This document shows, piece by piece, positions 1 to 7,788 of a stretch of DNA of 18,171 nt (positions within the stretch are counted from its first letter, which is position 1; every line of letters begins with the position of its first letter). The translations under genes and the position numbers were made by a program. A model generated the notes under the pieces. It did no database searches and was not told the origin of the DNA. It saw only the letters and a program-made list of their open reading frames with translations. This stretch comes from TMED69 sp964642505. GTDB lineage: Bacteria > Pseudomonadota > Gammaproteobacteria > Ga0077536. The DNA is taken from contig CAZXQY010000053.1 in NCBI GenBank assembly GCA_964642505.1, forward strand, positions 1-18,171. The letters run 5' to 3'.

Positions 1-39
1 AGCGGGGCCGAGAGTAGCGACGATCTTAGTTCGTTTCAT
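1..39 (-). CDS. pyk: Pyruvate kinase, N-terminus only (runs off the left edge)
   Basis: Reading leftward from an ATG at 39, the first 13 codons give MKRTKIVATLGPA. This is the highly conserved N-terminal beta strand of pyruvate kinase (usual form RRTKIVATLGPAS), which converts PEP and ADP to pyruvate and ATP in the cytosol. A good ribosome binding site, AAGGA, lies six bases before the ATG (minus strand, 46-50). The rest of the gene lies outside the window, so only the start is visible. The start overlaps the last codons of a small upstream ORF (26-139), which suggests translational coupling. The call rests on a short but very characteristic motif. Confidence 0.85.
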   Translation of the reverse strand, partial: MKRTKIVATLGPA

Positions 40-139
40 TTTCTTTCCTTATTAAAATATCAATTACGGAATCTAAATGACGAATGGTGATTTTTTCTAG
101 CTCACTTCGTACTTCATCTAGCGGGTACAATTTGTTCAT
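26..139 (-). CDS. Small 37-residue hypothetical protein overlapping the pyk start
   Basis: An ATG at 139 is preceded by a purine-rich site (GGAAAAAGAGA, minus strand) and opens a 37-codon frame ending in TAA at 26-28. The product begins MNKLYPLDEV and ends RKENETN. It is charged, probably helical, and has no cysteine, signal peptide or membrane segment. Its last codons overlap the first four codons of pyk in another frame, the arrangement expected of a coupled upstream gene. I recognise no family. It could be a real small protein, a leader peptide controlling pyk translation, or chance; the ribosome binding site and protein-like composition favour translation. Confidence 0.4.
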   Translation of the reverse strand: MNKLYPLDEVRSELEKITIRHLDSVIDILIRKENETN

Positions 140-367
140 TCTCTTTTTCCAAAAAACTGTATTGCTCCATTGGCAATTACGAATCTGTAACTAGCTACGC
201 CTATCATATTTAAGCAACTCTTCAGTCCGTTATTGATATCGGATTTTTCCAGTACTCTTATTTTCGAAGGGGCGTGATAGCCGGTCAATAAGCGTAATAT
301 CAAAATTACTGACTGTTTTATCATGCGCATTGGCTTCGTAGTAATTAAAAACAAAAAGCTCATCAAT
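140..367 (-). other. Gap between CMD gene and small ORF; ambiguous coding content
   Basis: This stretch lies between the CMD-family gene and the 37-codon ORF, both on the minus strand. One frame is open from a TTG at 366 (ATG at 363) to a TGA at 136-138, about 76 codons, and its stop forms an ATGA overlap with the next ORF. The frame of the upstream gene is also open for 45 codons after that gene's stop. Neither translation resembles a family I know, and no clear ribosome binding site precedes the 76-codon frame. It may hold a decayed or frameshifted small gene, or be non-coding leader for the genes to the left. Confidence 0.25.
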
Positions 368-994
368 TCACTCGAGCTCTTCTAATAAAGCTGCCGTTAA
401 TCCACTATGGCCAAAGCAAGCCCCTCCTGCCATTTCTACAGCTACCCATATTGCTTCTGAGATCGCGTTTTTTGATTGACCTGACTCTTCAGCTGATCGT
501 GCAAAGTTTTTAGCCGAAGCCGTGGAAAATATGTTGTGAGCGCAGCTGATTGCAATCAATAATTTAAATTGGCGTTTTAATACTCCATCTTCCAAGCAAC
601 TATTGGATAGTTGATCAAATTTTCGGCTAATGTCATTGGTTAGATTGTTACCTTCACCATCACTACCGCCGAGTATTTTTGCCGTCATAGTAGAAAATTC
701 GTAAGTTGAAATCGACGCGACAAATATTCCGACCCAGGCAGCTTCGGCGATTTCTTCATTGCTTGCAGCTGCCTTTCTAGCAAGCTCCACGTGATAATCA
801 ATACAATAAGGGCATTGCAAAACGTGAGCGCAACCGATTGCAATTAGCTCTTTCTCCTTGTGGGATAACGCTCCGTCTCCGAAAGTGGTTTTAGCAAAAG
901 CCGAAAAGGCGTCTAGTTGTTTGGATGCCCATTTACTGTATAGCGTGGTTTTCGCTATATGTTCGCGGACGCATAAATTTCTATGTTGTTTCAT
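368..994 (-). CDS. Two-domain carboxymuconolactone decarboxylase/AhpD-like protein
   Basis: A 208-residue protein made of two tandem CMD/AhpD-like alpha-helical units. Unit 1 carries the complete AhpD-type active site: Cys61-Pro-Tyr-Cys64 followed by His68, with Glu49 twelve residues before the first cysteine, as in mycobacterial AhpD. This predicts thiol-dependent peroxidase or disulfide reductase chemistry in the cytosol. Unit 2 keeps the flanking pattern (LLIAISCAH aligned with ELIAIGCAH), but the active positions are Leu145, Ser157, Ser160 and Phe164, so it is presumably structural. The ATG at 994 has an AAAGGGA ribosome binding site about eight bases upstream. It is divergent from hyuA, with a 200-bp gap. 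The exact substrate cannot be told; general family membership is clear. Confidence 0.85.
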   Translation of the reverse strand: MKQHRNLCVREHIAKTTLYSKWASKQLDAFSAFAKTTFGDGALSHKEKELIAIGCAHVLQCPYCIDYHVELARKAAASNEEIAEAAWVGIFVASISTYEFSTMTAKILGGSDGEGNNLTNDISRKFDQLSNSCLEDGVLKRQFKLLIAISCAHNIFSTASAKNFARSAEESGQSKNAISEAIWVAVEMAGGACFGHSGLTAALLEELE

Positions 995-1194
995 TGTTCA
1001 TTCCCTTTAAATCTGAATTGACTGGACAACTTTCGGCTAATTCCCCTTTGGCTCTACATATTGTCTTAAAAATGATATCGTACTCCCAGTCTCAAAACTC
1101 TTGCAAAGGGTTTAAAAATAACGGAGTAAGACCGGTAATAGGTGCAATTTGGGAAAATGCCTGATTTTTTGGCGGGTAATACGGAGGTTTCACC
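995..1194. promoter_or_regulatory. Divergent intergenic region between CMD gene and hyuA
   Basis: Two genes diverge from these 200 bp, so promoters for both must lie here or just inside the genes. I find no convincing -35/-10 pair or long palindrome by eye. The identifiable elements are the two ribosome binding sites: AAAGGGA for the CMD gene at the left end, and GGAGG at 1183-1187 for hyuA, seven bases before its GTG. An 80-codon frame crossing the region on the plus strand overlaps the CMD gene start and looks spurious. Confidence 0.35.
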
Positions 1195-3228
1195 GTGGCT
1201 CATTTACGTGTCGCTGTAGATATTGGCGGAACGTTCACTGATATCTGTATCTTAGACGAAAGGGACAATAGCTTGGAAATAACCAAGGTACCTTCTTCGG
1301 CGGATCCGATCGACGCGGCATTGCAGGGTTTGAAGGATTTTGGGGTCGATTTAAAAGAAGTGTCGTTGTTTTCCCATGGAACGACTGTAGCGACTAATGC
1401 TCTGATACAAAGGAATCTTCCTGAAACTGCCGTGGTTACTACTGAAGGATTTCGCGACATACTGGAAATCGGTAATGCGACAAAAGAAGATCTCTGGGAT
1501 GCCTACAAGGATAATCCTCCGGCCTATGTTCGTCGTAGGGACAGACTCACTATATCTGAGCGGACGAGGGCCGATGGTCATATAGAGAAGAACGTTAACA
1601 AAAAGCAGGCTCGTTCTCTCGTCAGGGTTCTCCGAAAGCGTAAATACCAGGCTATAGCAATATGCTTTATGAATTCCTATGCTAATGCAACAAACGAGCT
1701 ATGGCTCAAAGAATTCTTGGAAAAAGAACTGCCAGGGGTAGCTATTTCTACTTCAGCAGAAGTTTTACCAGAAATTTTTGAACATGACAGGTTTTCGACT
1801 GCTGTGGTAAATGCGGTTTTGAGACCCGTGGTCGGGGATTATGCGATACGCCTACAAAAAGGACTTCTAGAGGGAGGCTACAATAGCCATGTGCTCTTGC
1901 TCCATAGTGGAGGTGGTGTGATGACTCCGAAGACAATTGATTTCCAGGCGGCGAGGTTAGCGAGTTCGGGTATAGCCGCAGGTGCTATTGCTAATCGATA
2001 TATTGGTAAAATATGCGGTTATCCAAACGTTATTGGTGTGGATATGGGCGGTACGAGTACAGACGTATCGATGACCTTTGAGAATGAAATGGCAACTACT
2101 AGAGACTGGCACATAGAATATGGGCACCCTATTTGTTTTCCAAGTATAGATATAAAAACCATAGGAGCTGGGGGTGGCTCGATAGCGTGGGTTGACGAGG
2201 GAGGGGCGTTAAGAAATGGGCCACAGTCTGCGGGAGCCGATCCGGGGCCTGCGTGTTACAGCCAAGGAGGACAAAACCCGACAAATACCGACGCGAATTT
2301 GGTTTTAGGACGGCTAGGAAAAGACTTAGTAGGCGGAGGACTAGATTTAGATCTGACTAAGGCTATCCACGCTATCGATAAAAAGGTCGCGCAACCCTTG
2401 GGTATGGATGTCATCACTGCAGCCGAGGCCATCATAAATGTAGCGAATGCTAACATGGCTGATGCCATTCGTTTAGTTTCAATTTCCAAAGGATATGATC
2501 CACGAGATTTTGCGTTAGTAGCCTTTGGAGGAGCTGGTGCGCTTCATGGTGCCGCTTTGGCGAGCGACCTTTCTATTCCTTCCGTGATTATCCCTCCGCA
2601 CCCCGGTGTGACTTCAGCTTTGGGTTGTTTGTTGGTCGACATACAGCACGATTTGTTAACCACCCTCGTGGTTGATATAGCGGATGCTGATCCTGACAAA
2701 ATTGAGGAAGAATTTTGTCGTCTTGAGGAAGAAGCCGTTGATAGGTTAAGAACTGAAGGAGTAGCAGAGTCAGATACAGTACTCAAGCGTTCGGTTGACA
2801 TGAGGTATGCTGGGCAATGGCGATCCTTAACGGTTCCGGTCAGCACACCGTTTAAAAGTGTTGAAGAGGCAGTTGAGGGTTTTTCCGCCCAACATATGAG
2901 GGAATATAACTACGTTCGGAAAGAGGCGAATATAGAGATTTTTCGTTTAAATTTAACAGCTATCGGTGTTACTCCTAAAGCAGAGTTGGCCGAACAGGAG
3001 CCGAATCATATTGTTCCAGAACCAGAAGATTTTAGGGAAGTGGTATTCGATGGCAAGTCTCAAAAAACTGCTTTGTTTTCGCGAGAAAAATTATCATCCG
3101 GTGCTCAGATTACTGGGCCAGCCATCGTTCATCAATTAGATTCAACTACAGTTATTCCTCCGAACGCTATCGCAAACGTTGACTCTTTTGGGAATGTTGT
3201 GATTGATCTTAAGGGGAACTGGTCGTAA
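1195..3228 (+). CDS. hyuA: Hydantoinase/oxoprolinase A-type subunit (HyuA family)
   Basis: A 677-residue protein of the HyuA/N-methylhydantoinase A/5-oxoprolinase family, the subunit with an actin/ASKHA fold that binds ATP and activates the substrate carbonyl by phosphorylation. The N-terminal phosphate-binding motif VDIGGTFTD is at about residues 8-16, and the second, GVDMGGTSTD, at about 281-290. The family segment with SAGADPGPACY follows near 345-356. Length is normal. It starts at GTG 1195 with GGAGG seven bases upstream. The TAA stop shares one base with the ATG of the hyuB-like gene, so the two are translationally coupled and presumably form a heteromeric enzyme. The substrate may be a hydantoin, 5-oxoproline or another lactam; acetone-carboxylase-like subunits share this fold, and sequence alone does not decide. 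Confidence 0.88.
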   Translation: MAHLRVAVDIGGTFTDICILDERDNSLEITKVPSSADPIDAALQGLKDFGVDLKEVSLFSHGTTVATNALIQRNLPETAVVTTEGFRDILEIGNATKEDLWDAYKDNPPAYVRRRDRLTISERTRADGHIEKNVNKKQARSLVRVLRKRKYQAIAICFMNSYANATNELWLKEFLEKELPGVAISTSAEVLPEIFEHDRFSTAVVNAVLRPVVGDYAIRLQKGLLEGGYNSHVLLLHSGGGVMTPKTIDFQAARLASSGIAAGAIANRYIGKICGYPNVIGVDMGGTSTDVSMTFENEMATTRDWHIEYGHPICFPSIDIKTIGAGGGSIAWVDEGGALRNGPQSAGADPGPACYSQGGQNPTNTDANLVLGRLGKDLVGGGLDLDLTKAIHAIDKKVAQPLGMDVITAAEAIINVANANMADAIRLVSISKGYDPRDFALVAFGGAGALHGAALASDLSIPSVIIPPHPGVTSALGCLLVDIQHDLLTTLVVDIADADPDKIEEEFCRLEEEAVDRLRTEGVAESDTVLKRSVDMRYAGQWRSLTVPVSTPFKSVEEAVEGFSAQHMREYNYVRKEANIEIFRLNLTAIGVTPKAELAEQEPNHIVPEPEDFREVVFDGKSQKTALFSREKLSSGAQITGPAIVHQLDSTTVIPPNAIANVDSFGNVVIDLKGNWS

Positions 3229-5192
3229 TGGGTAACAGCTACGAAAGGGCAGATTTAGATCCGGTAACGTTTGAAGTATTACGCAACGCTTTCGTAACGA
3301 TTGTCGACCAGATGGCGGAACAAGTCAGGAGAACTTGCTATTCTTTCGTTGTTTATAATCGGGATTTTTCTAATTCCCTGTTGGATGCCGAGGGCAATAC
3401 ACTTGCCCAAGGTAACCAGGATTTATCTGCTCATGTCGGTACGTTGCACTACAAATGCAAGGCAGTCTTGAAAGAATTCAAAGATAGTATCTATCCAGGA
3501 GATATTTTTCTAGTTAACGATCCCTATACAGGAGGAACCCACTTTAGTGACAACAGTGTTTTATTACCGATATTTTTTGAAGAGGAATTGATTGCGTGGA
3601 GTCAGGCTAATGGTCACTGGGCCGACGTCGGAGGTAGTGTGCCGGGTTCGTTTGATGTTAGCGCGGCAGACATGTTCAAAGAGGGTATACGTATCACACC
3701 GGTCAAAATATGGAGGCGGGGAGAGTATTGTCGGGATATTGCGCGCCTAATTGCTAGTAATACGAGAGACCCTAATGCAATCATCGGCGACATGGAGGCG
3801 CAGACACAAGCGACCCGAATAGCAGAAAGAGAATTGTTAAGGCTGTGTGAGAAGTATTCTATAAAGACGATAAAGACCGCTTTTCAAGAAGTTCAGGATT
3901 ATGTAGAGCGAGCGATTCGTTCACGGTTGCGAGACTTACCGAATGGCAGCTGGGACACAATCGATTATCTTGATCGGGATCCTTCAAAGGGAGAAGGCTT
4001 AATTCCAATCAAGATCAAATTGACTATTAAAGATGATCATGCTGAGTTTGATCTTAGCGGGTCGCACCCCTCTATTGGAACGATCTATAACAGCGCTTTC
4101 GTGGCAACTTTTTCTGGTGTTATTTCAGGCATTAAAACTTTTTTTCCTGAAGTTCCTCTAAATGCTGGCGTCTATAGAACCTTGAGCGTGGTGGTGCCCG
4201 AAGATACCATTGTGAGCGCTAGGTGGCCCGTCGCGGTGTCGGGTTTTGTGATGCCTTTTGAAAAAATTATGAATGCGACTTTTGCTTTGTTTTCGAGAGT
4301 AATACCCGAAAAAGCTTTAGCTTGCGCGTTTAATATCGAGTACCTTCAGACTGGTGGTTATGACGTATCAGGACAATCACGACCTTTTTTCATGTATTAC
4401 GATTGGCTATCAGGAGGATGGGGTGGAAGAAATGGACGCGACGGTTTAGGCGTTACCGCTTCTCCTTTCGGAGTTGGTCTAATGACCCAACCTGTTGAAG
4501 GTCAGGATAGGCTTTATCCCGTAAGAACTGAAAGTTTTGAAATATCTACGGATAGCGCTGGACCGGGTCAGTGGCGAGGTGGGGTCGGCCTAGAAAAGTC
4601 AGGAACAATCATGGAAGTCGAGCAATGTGTTTTGTCTTATCTTTGTGATAGGGAGAGGGCTGTCGTATGGGGGATCGAAGGAGGTTTGCCTGCTAAACCG
4701 CATGGATTATGGCTTCGACGAAAAGGGCAGAAAGAAGAAGAATTTTTAGGGGCAGCTTTTTCGAACGTTCCGGTTTCGAAAGGCGAACGGTTTAGAAGAG
4801 GAACCTCTGGCGGAGGCGGGTATGGAGACCCTTTGAAAAGAGAACCTTTACTGGTACTGGAAGATGTTGTTGACGACTACGTTTCATTAGAAAGGGCTAG
4901 GAAAGATTATGGAGTAGTCCTAAATGTTGTTGACAGAGATACTGCAACATATACCATCGACGAGCCAGCTACAAAAAAAGAGCGTGCTTTAATTTCCCGA
5001 AAGCGGAAGAAATGGTTGGCCGAAAAGCCTAAAAAGATTGCTGAAAAATATAGGGATGGAGAACTTGATATGTATGATCTGATCCGTCGTTATGGTGTCA
5101 TATGCGATTGGGGAACTGGAGAGTTGTTTGAAAAGACGACCGTCGAATTTAGGAAGTTGCTCCGCGATCGGGCGGCAATGTTTTGGGATTAA
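3228..5192 (+). CDS. hyuB: Hydantoinase/oxoprolinase B-type subunit (HyuB family), C-terminally extended
   Basis: A 654-residue HyuB-family protein, partner of the gene before it. Family hallmarks are the N-terminal DPVTFEVLRNAF, the segment LVNDPYTGGTHFSDN at about residues 95-109, ANGHWADVGG shortly after, and the glycine-rich end GTSGGGGYGDP near 525-535. Typical HyuB proteins of roughly 520-580 residues end soon after this point. This one continues for about 85 more residues, rich in Lys and Arg, ending in a conserved-looking block with YGVICDWGTGEL. It begins at an ATG overlapping the hyuA stop by one base. HyuA phosphorylates and HyuB is thought to catalyse the hydrolysis step in this enzyme group. 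Family call is firm; substrate unknown. Confidence 0.88.
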   Translation: MGNSYERADLDPVTFEVLRNAFVTIVDQMAEQVRRTCYSFVVYNRDFSNSLLDAEGNTLAQGNQDLSAHVGTLHYKCKAVLKEFKDSIYPGDIFLVNDPYTGGTHFSDNSVLLPIFFEEELIAWSQANGHWADVGGSVPGSFDVSAADMFKEGIRITPVKIWRRGEYCRDIARLIASNTRDPNAIIGDMEAQTQATRIAERELLRLCEKYSIKTIKTAFQEVQDYVERAIRSRLRDLPNGSWDTIDYLDRDPSKGEGLIPIKIKLTIKDDHAEFDLSGSHPSIGTIYNSAFVATFSGVISGIKTFFPEVPLNAGVYRTLSVVVPEDTIVSARWPVAVSGFVMPFEKIMNATFALFSRVIPEKALACAFNIEYLQTGGYDVSGQSRPFFMYYDWLSGGWGGRNGRDGLGVTASPFGVGLMTQPVEGQDRLYPVRTESFEISTDSAGPGQWRGGVGLEKSGTIMEVEQCVLSYLCDRERAVVWGIEGGLPAKPHGLWLRRKGQKEEEFLGAAFSNVPVSKGERFRRGTSGGGGYGDPLKREPLLVLEDVVDDYVSLERARKDYGVVLNVVDRDTATYTIDEPATKKERALISRKRKKWLAEKPKKIAEKYRDGELDMYDLIRRYGVICDWGTGELFEKTTVEFRKLLRDRAAMFWD

Positions 5193-5219
5193 TGATAAAT
5201 GGGTGAATAGGAGGTAGAT

Positions 5220-6605
5220 ATGAATCAAAAGACGGCGATGCAGGAAAGAGATCTGAATGCGGTCTTCCATCCGATGACGGATATGTCGAGATTAAACCAA
5301 GACGGCCCATTAATGGTTGTGCGAGGTGAAGGTATTTATGTCTACGATGAGAAGGACAACCAATATATCGACGGATTGGCGGGCTTGTGGTGTACCTCGT
5401 TGGGCTACGCTAACGAGGAAATAGCCGAAGCTGCATATTCGCAGATGAAGACCTTATCTTACGCGCACTTGTTTCTGGATAAAAGTTCGGATATCGCGGT
5501 ACGACTAGCAGAACAACTCAAAGAAATGGTTCCCGGCGATTTTTCTAAAGTGTTCTTTGGATTATCTGGATCCGATGCGAATGACACTCAGGTAAAATTG
5601 GTTCGCTATTATAATAACGTCATTGGTCGCCCTCGTAAGAAAAAAATAATAGGGCGCCATAAGGGGTACCATGGAATCGCTGGTACCGCGGCCAGCGCTA
5701 CCGGTCATGAGGCGTACCATAAAGGTTTTGATCTGCCTATTGACGGTTTTTTGCATACAGAGTGTCCTCATTATTATCGGAACGCAGAGGCTGGTGAAAC
5801 AGAAGATCAATTTACGACCCGATTAGCGGAAAACCTCGAGAGCTTGATACTTAAAGAAGATCCGGATACGGTCGCTGCATTTATTGCGGAGCCAATAATG
5901 GGAGCGGGAGGGGTGATCGTTCCGCCAGATTCGTATTTCCCCAAAATACAGGCTGTCCTGAAGAAATATGATGTTCTTTTTATCGATGATGAGGTGGTTA
6001 CCGGTTTCGGACGGACTGGAAACCCCTTTGGAGTCGACACTTTTGATTTGAAACCAGATACGGTTACGTTAGCGAAATCGCTAACATCGGCCTATATGCC
6101 CTTGAGTGCAGTGATGATTCCCGAGTTTATTTATCAGGCGATTTTAGAGGCGAGCAAAAAATGGGGAATATTCGGGCACGGATTCACTTACACGGGACAC
6201 CCGGTGTCTGTGGCTGTAGGGTCCAAAGTATTGGAAATTTACAAACGGGATAGAGTTTTTGAAAAGGCGTCTCGGTTGGGTGAGCAGTTCCAGTCAAAAT
6301 TAAGAGCCTTTGAGAACCATCCTCTCGTTGGAGAGGTGCGAGGAAAAGGATTGATCGGGGCTTGCGAATTGGTGGCTAACAAAAATAGTGGTTTAGCATT
6401 TGAGGTTGATGCTGGAGTCGGTAAATATTGTCTCGAACGAATGAAAGCTCATGGTCTTATTGCAAGAGCCCTCGGCGATGCTATGTGCTTATGTCCCCCT
6501 TTAGTGACTTCCGATGATGAAGTAGGAGAGATATTTACGCGTTATGGCAAAGCACTTGACGAAACTCTTGAATATGCAACAAGGCAGGGTTTACTAGTCG
6601 CTTAG
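5220..6605 (+). CDS. Class III PLP-dependent aminotransferase (omega-transaminase type)
   Basis: A 461-residue fold-type I aminotransferase of class III, a normal length. The cofactor region IDDEVVTGFGRTG contains Asp257, expected to pair with the PLP pyridine nitrogen. Lys286 in LAKSLTSAYMPL is the expected Schiff-base lysine. The N-terminal DGLAGLWCTSLGY and the segment GLSGSDANDTQVK, where the PLP phosphate cup lies, resemble the pyruvate-dependent omega-transaminase subgroup (beta-alanine, taurine, putrescine and similar amines). It starts at an ATG with GGAGG at 5210-5214, 27 bp after hyuB, so it belongs to the hyuAB operon. The context suggests it transaminates an amine or amino acid connected with the product or precursor of HyuAB. 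The amine substrate cannot be read from sequence. Confidence 0.9.
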   Translation: MNQKTAMQERDLNAVFHPMTDMSRLNQDGPLMVVRGEGIYVYDEKDNQYIDGLAGLWCTSLGYANEEIAEAAYSQMKTLSYAHLFLDKSSDIAVRLAEQLKEMVPGDFSKVFFGLSGSDANDTQVKLVRYYNNVIGRPRKKKIIGRHKGYHGIAGTAASATGHEAYHKGFDLPIDGFLHTECPHYYRNAEAGETEDQFTTRLAENLESLILKEDPDTVAAFIAEPIMGAGGVIVPPDSYFPKIQAVLKKYDVLFIDDEVVTGFGRTGNPFGVDTFDLKPDTVTLAKSLTSAYMPLSAVMIPEFIYQAILEASKKWGIFGHGFTYTGHPVSVAVGSKVLEIYKRDRVFEKASRLGEQFQSKLRAFENHPLVGEVRGKGLIGACELVANKNSGLAFEVDAGVGKYCLERMKAHGLIARALGDAMCLCPPLVTSDDEVGEIFTRYGKALDETLEYATRQGLLVA

Positions 6606-6641
6606 TTATTTTGTTTCTACTCATATGGCCTGTGTAATTTG

Positions 6642-7730
6642 TCAGTTGTCCAGGGTGTTTCTGGCGGAATAGTAATCGTTGATGCCGAGTGCTCCCCTAA
6701 AGTCTTCACTCATGGCGACCATATTCTGTTCCAGTGGGATGCCCGCCGCGTTGGCAATTCTATCGAGCATCGAGAAGGTGGCGACAGTTGCAGATACTTC
6801 AGACAAGGCGTTTTTCCCTAATTTGTCCGTGATCGCGCCCCTGGTTTCAGACAGTTCCTCTAGATCCCGAGCGATTAATAGGTCGGTGAAACGTATTAGT
6901 AGGTCATCGATTTCAGAGCCCTTACCGCTCTTCTTGTCGATTACAGAGGCGAGGTTTATGTCCTTTCCTGCTACTTTGCTGCTTTCACGAAGCAGTGTTA
7001 AATGAGAGGTAGTTCAATAGAAGCATTCGTTGATGGCCGATGTGCGGCCTGCGACGAGCTCCGTCTCGCGTCGCCCGAAACTTTCTTCGTAGGAAAATTT
7101 AAAATTCATCAATTCTTGACCCGGCACATACTGTAGGGTCACTAAATCGATGATGTGTCGCGCTTCTTCCGGAACTAAGCTTAGGGCTCGAAAAATGAAA
7201 GGGGCTGCTAATTCTCCGTACAGCTCGGAGCCTTCCGATCCTCCTTGCGGACCACTGGGGATGGTTTTTAGCCACGCTCCTTCAGATGCAGCGTTGGTGG
7301 ATTTTTTTCTTGTGGGTGTTTGATTGGATGGTGTGCCTAGCGTTAAAACTGGAATTCCAATCCCCTCACAAAACGTATCCAAACAGACTGCTCTGGCAGC
7401 GACTCCTACGCTTTCAACATACTCTTCTTCGCTTAGTCCTGATCGCAGTGCATCTTCCAGTGTTTCCCGCGTGATATGTTTGCCCCCTGCAGCTACTTGA
7501 GCGACTACTTCGCTTGCAGGGTTCAGCGTAGAATAGTTCTCGTCCTGGCCTTCTGAAGGGTCCCGTTGATATTCTTGGCCTTGTATAACAGCCCGAGCCA
7601 GCTTCGCCAGGTAGCTCCTTTCGGATCCGGTTAACCAAGTTCCCGATTCTACAAGTGATCCTACTTGATTTTCGTGCAGATTTTCTATTGCTTTTCGGAC
7701 AGGGACAATAGCTTTTTCATAAATGGTCAT
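6642..7730 (-). CDS. AhpD-like two-domain selenoprotein, UGA (Sec) at codon 239
   Basis: From the ATG at 7730 the frame reads 238 codons to a TGA at 7014-7016 and continues in the same frame for 123 codons to a TGA at 6642-6644, 362 residues in all. The first TGA falls in Cys236-Phe-Tyr-U239-Thr-Thr-Ser-His243, the second cysteine position of the AhpD/CMD motif CxxCxxxH. Glu224, twelve residues before Cys236, completes the AhpD proton-relay set. Sequence after the TGA is clearly family-like (SATVATFSMLDRIANAAGIP at about 307-326), so the upstream ORF alone is half of a catalytic domain. The N-terminal half looks like a second AhpD-like helical unit lacking CxxC. A SECIS-like hairpin follows the UGA. 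Expected role: Sec-dependent peroxidase or thiol redox enzyme. The alternative is a Cys-to-stop nonsense mutation, which the hairpin argues against. The ribosome binding site is weak (GGGGAT, about seven bases from the ATG). Confidence 0.85.
6971..7016 (-). promoter_or_regulatory. Bacterial SECIS-like element directly after the Sec UGA
   Basis: In the mRNA, 18 bases after the UGA (7014-7016) comes a perfect six-pair stem, CUGCUU (6990-6995) with AAGCAG (6979-6984), closing a five-base loop CGUGA (6985-6989). The loop begins 24 bases after the UGA and has G as its second base. Both features match the bacterial SECIS description I know: apical loop roughly 16-37 bases after UGA, with a G in its first two positions. 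A possible lower helix pairs CUAC (7009-7012) with GUAG (6971-6974). The element would recruit SelB with Sec-tRNA. It lies wholly within coding sequence, as bacterial SECIS elements do. Confidence 0.75.
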
Positions 7731-7758
7731 CGGATATCCCCACAGGTTGGGTCTTTAA

Positions 7759-7788
7759 ATTCTAGGTTATGTTGCAAGAAATGGTCAG
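7759..7788 (-). promoter_or_regulatory. Possible sigma-70-type promoter for the selenoprotein gene
   Basis: On the minus strand CTGACC (7783-7788) and TAGAAT (7759-7764) are separated by 18 bases. The -10 matches TATAAT at five of six positions and the -35 matches TTGACA at four. It lies about 29 bp upstream of the ATG, so the leader would be short. The 200-bp gap from the preceding gene makes a separate promoter plausible, but this match is weak. Confidence 0.25.

Noticed and set aside
233..370. Selenocysteine readthrough of the CMD gene stop (TGA at 368-370), adding 45 codons
   Set aside because: The TGA follows a complete second domain, is not in a redox motif, and I see no SECIS-type hairpin at the right distance.
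925..1164. 79-codon plus-strand frame between the CMD gene and hyuA
   Set aside because: It overlaps the CMD gene start on the other strand, has no ribosome binding site and no family-like sequence.
6679..7005. Open frame of about 108 codons on the plus strand
   Set aside because: It is the antisense of the part of the selenoprotein gene after the UGA. Its translation is Ser/Leu-rich and unlike any family, while the minus-strand frame is clearly AhpD-like.
7014..7730. A complete 238-residue protein ending at the first TGA
   Set aside because: It would stop in the middle of the AhpD active-site motif, and the same frame continues with conserved sequence and a SECIS-like hairpin.
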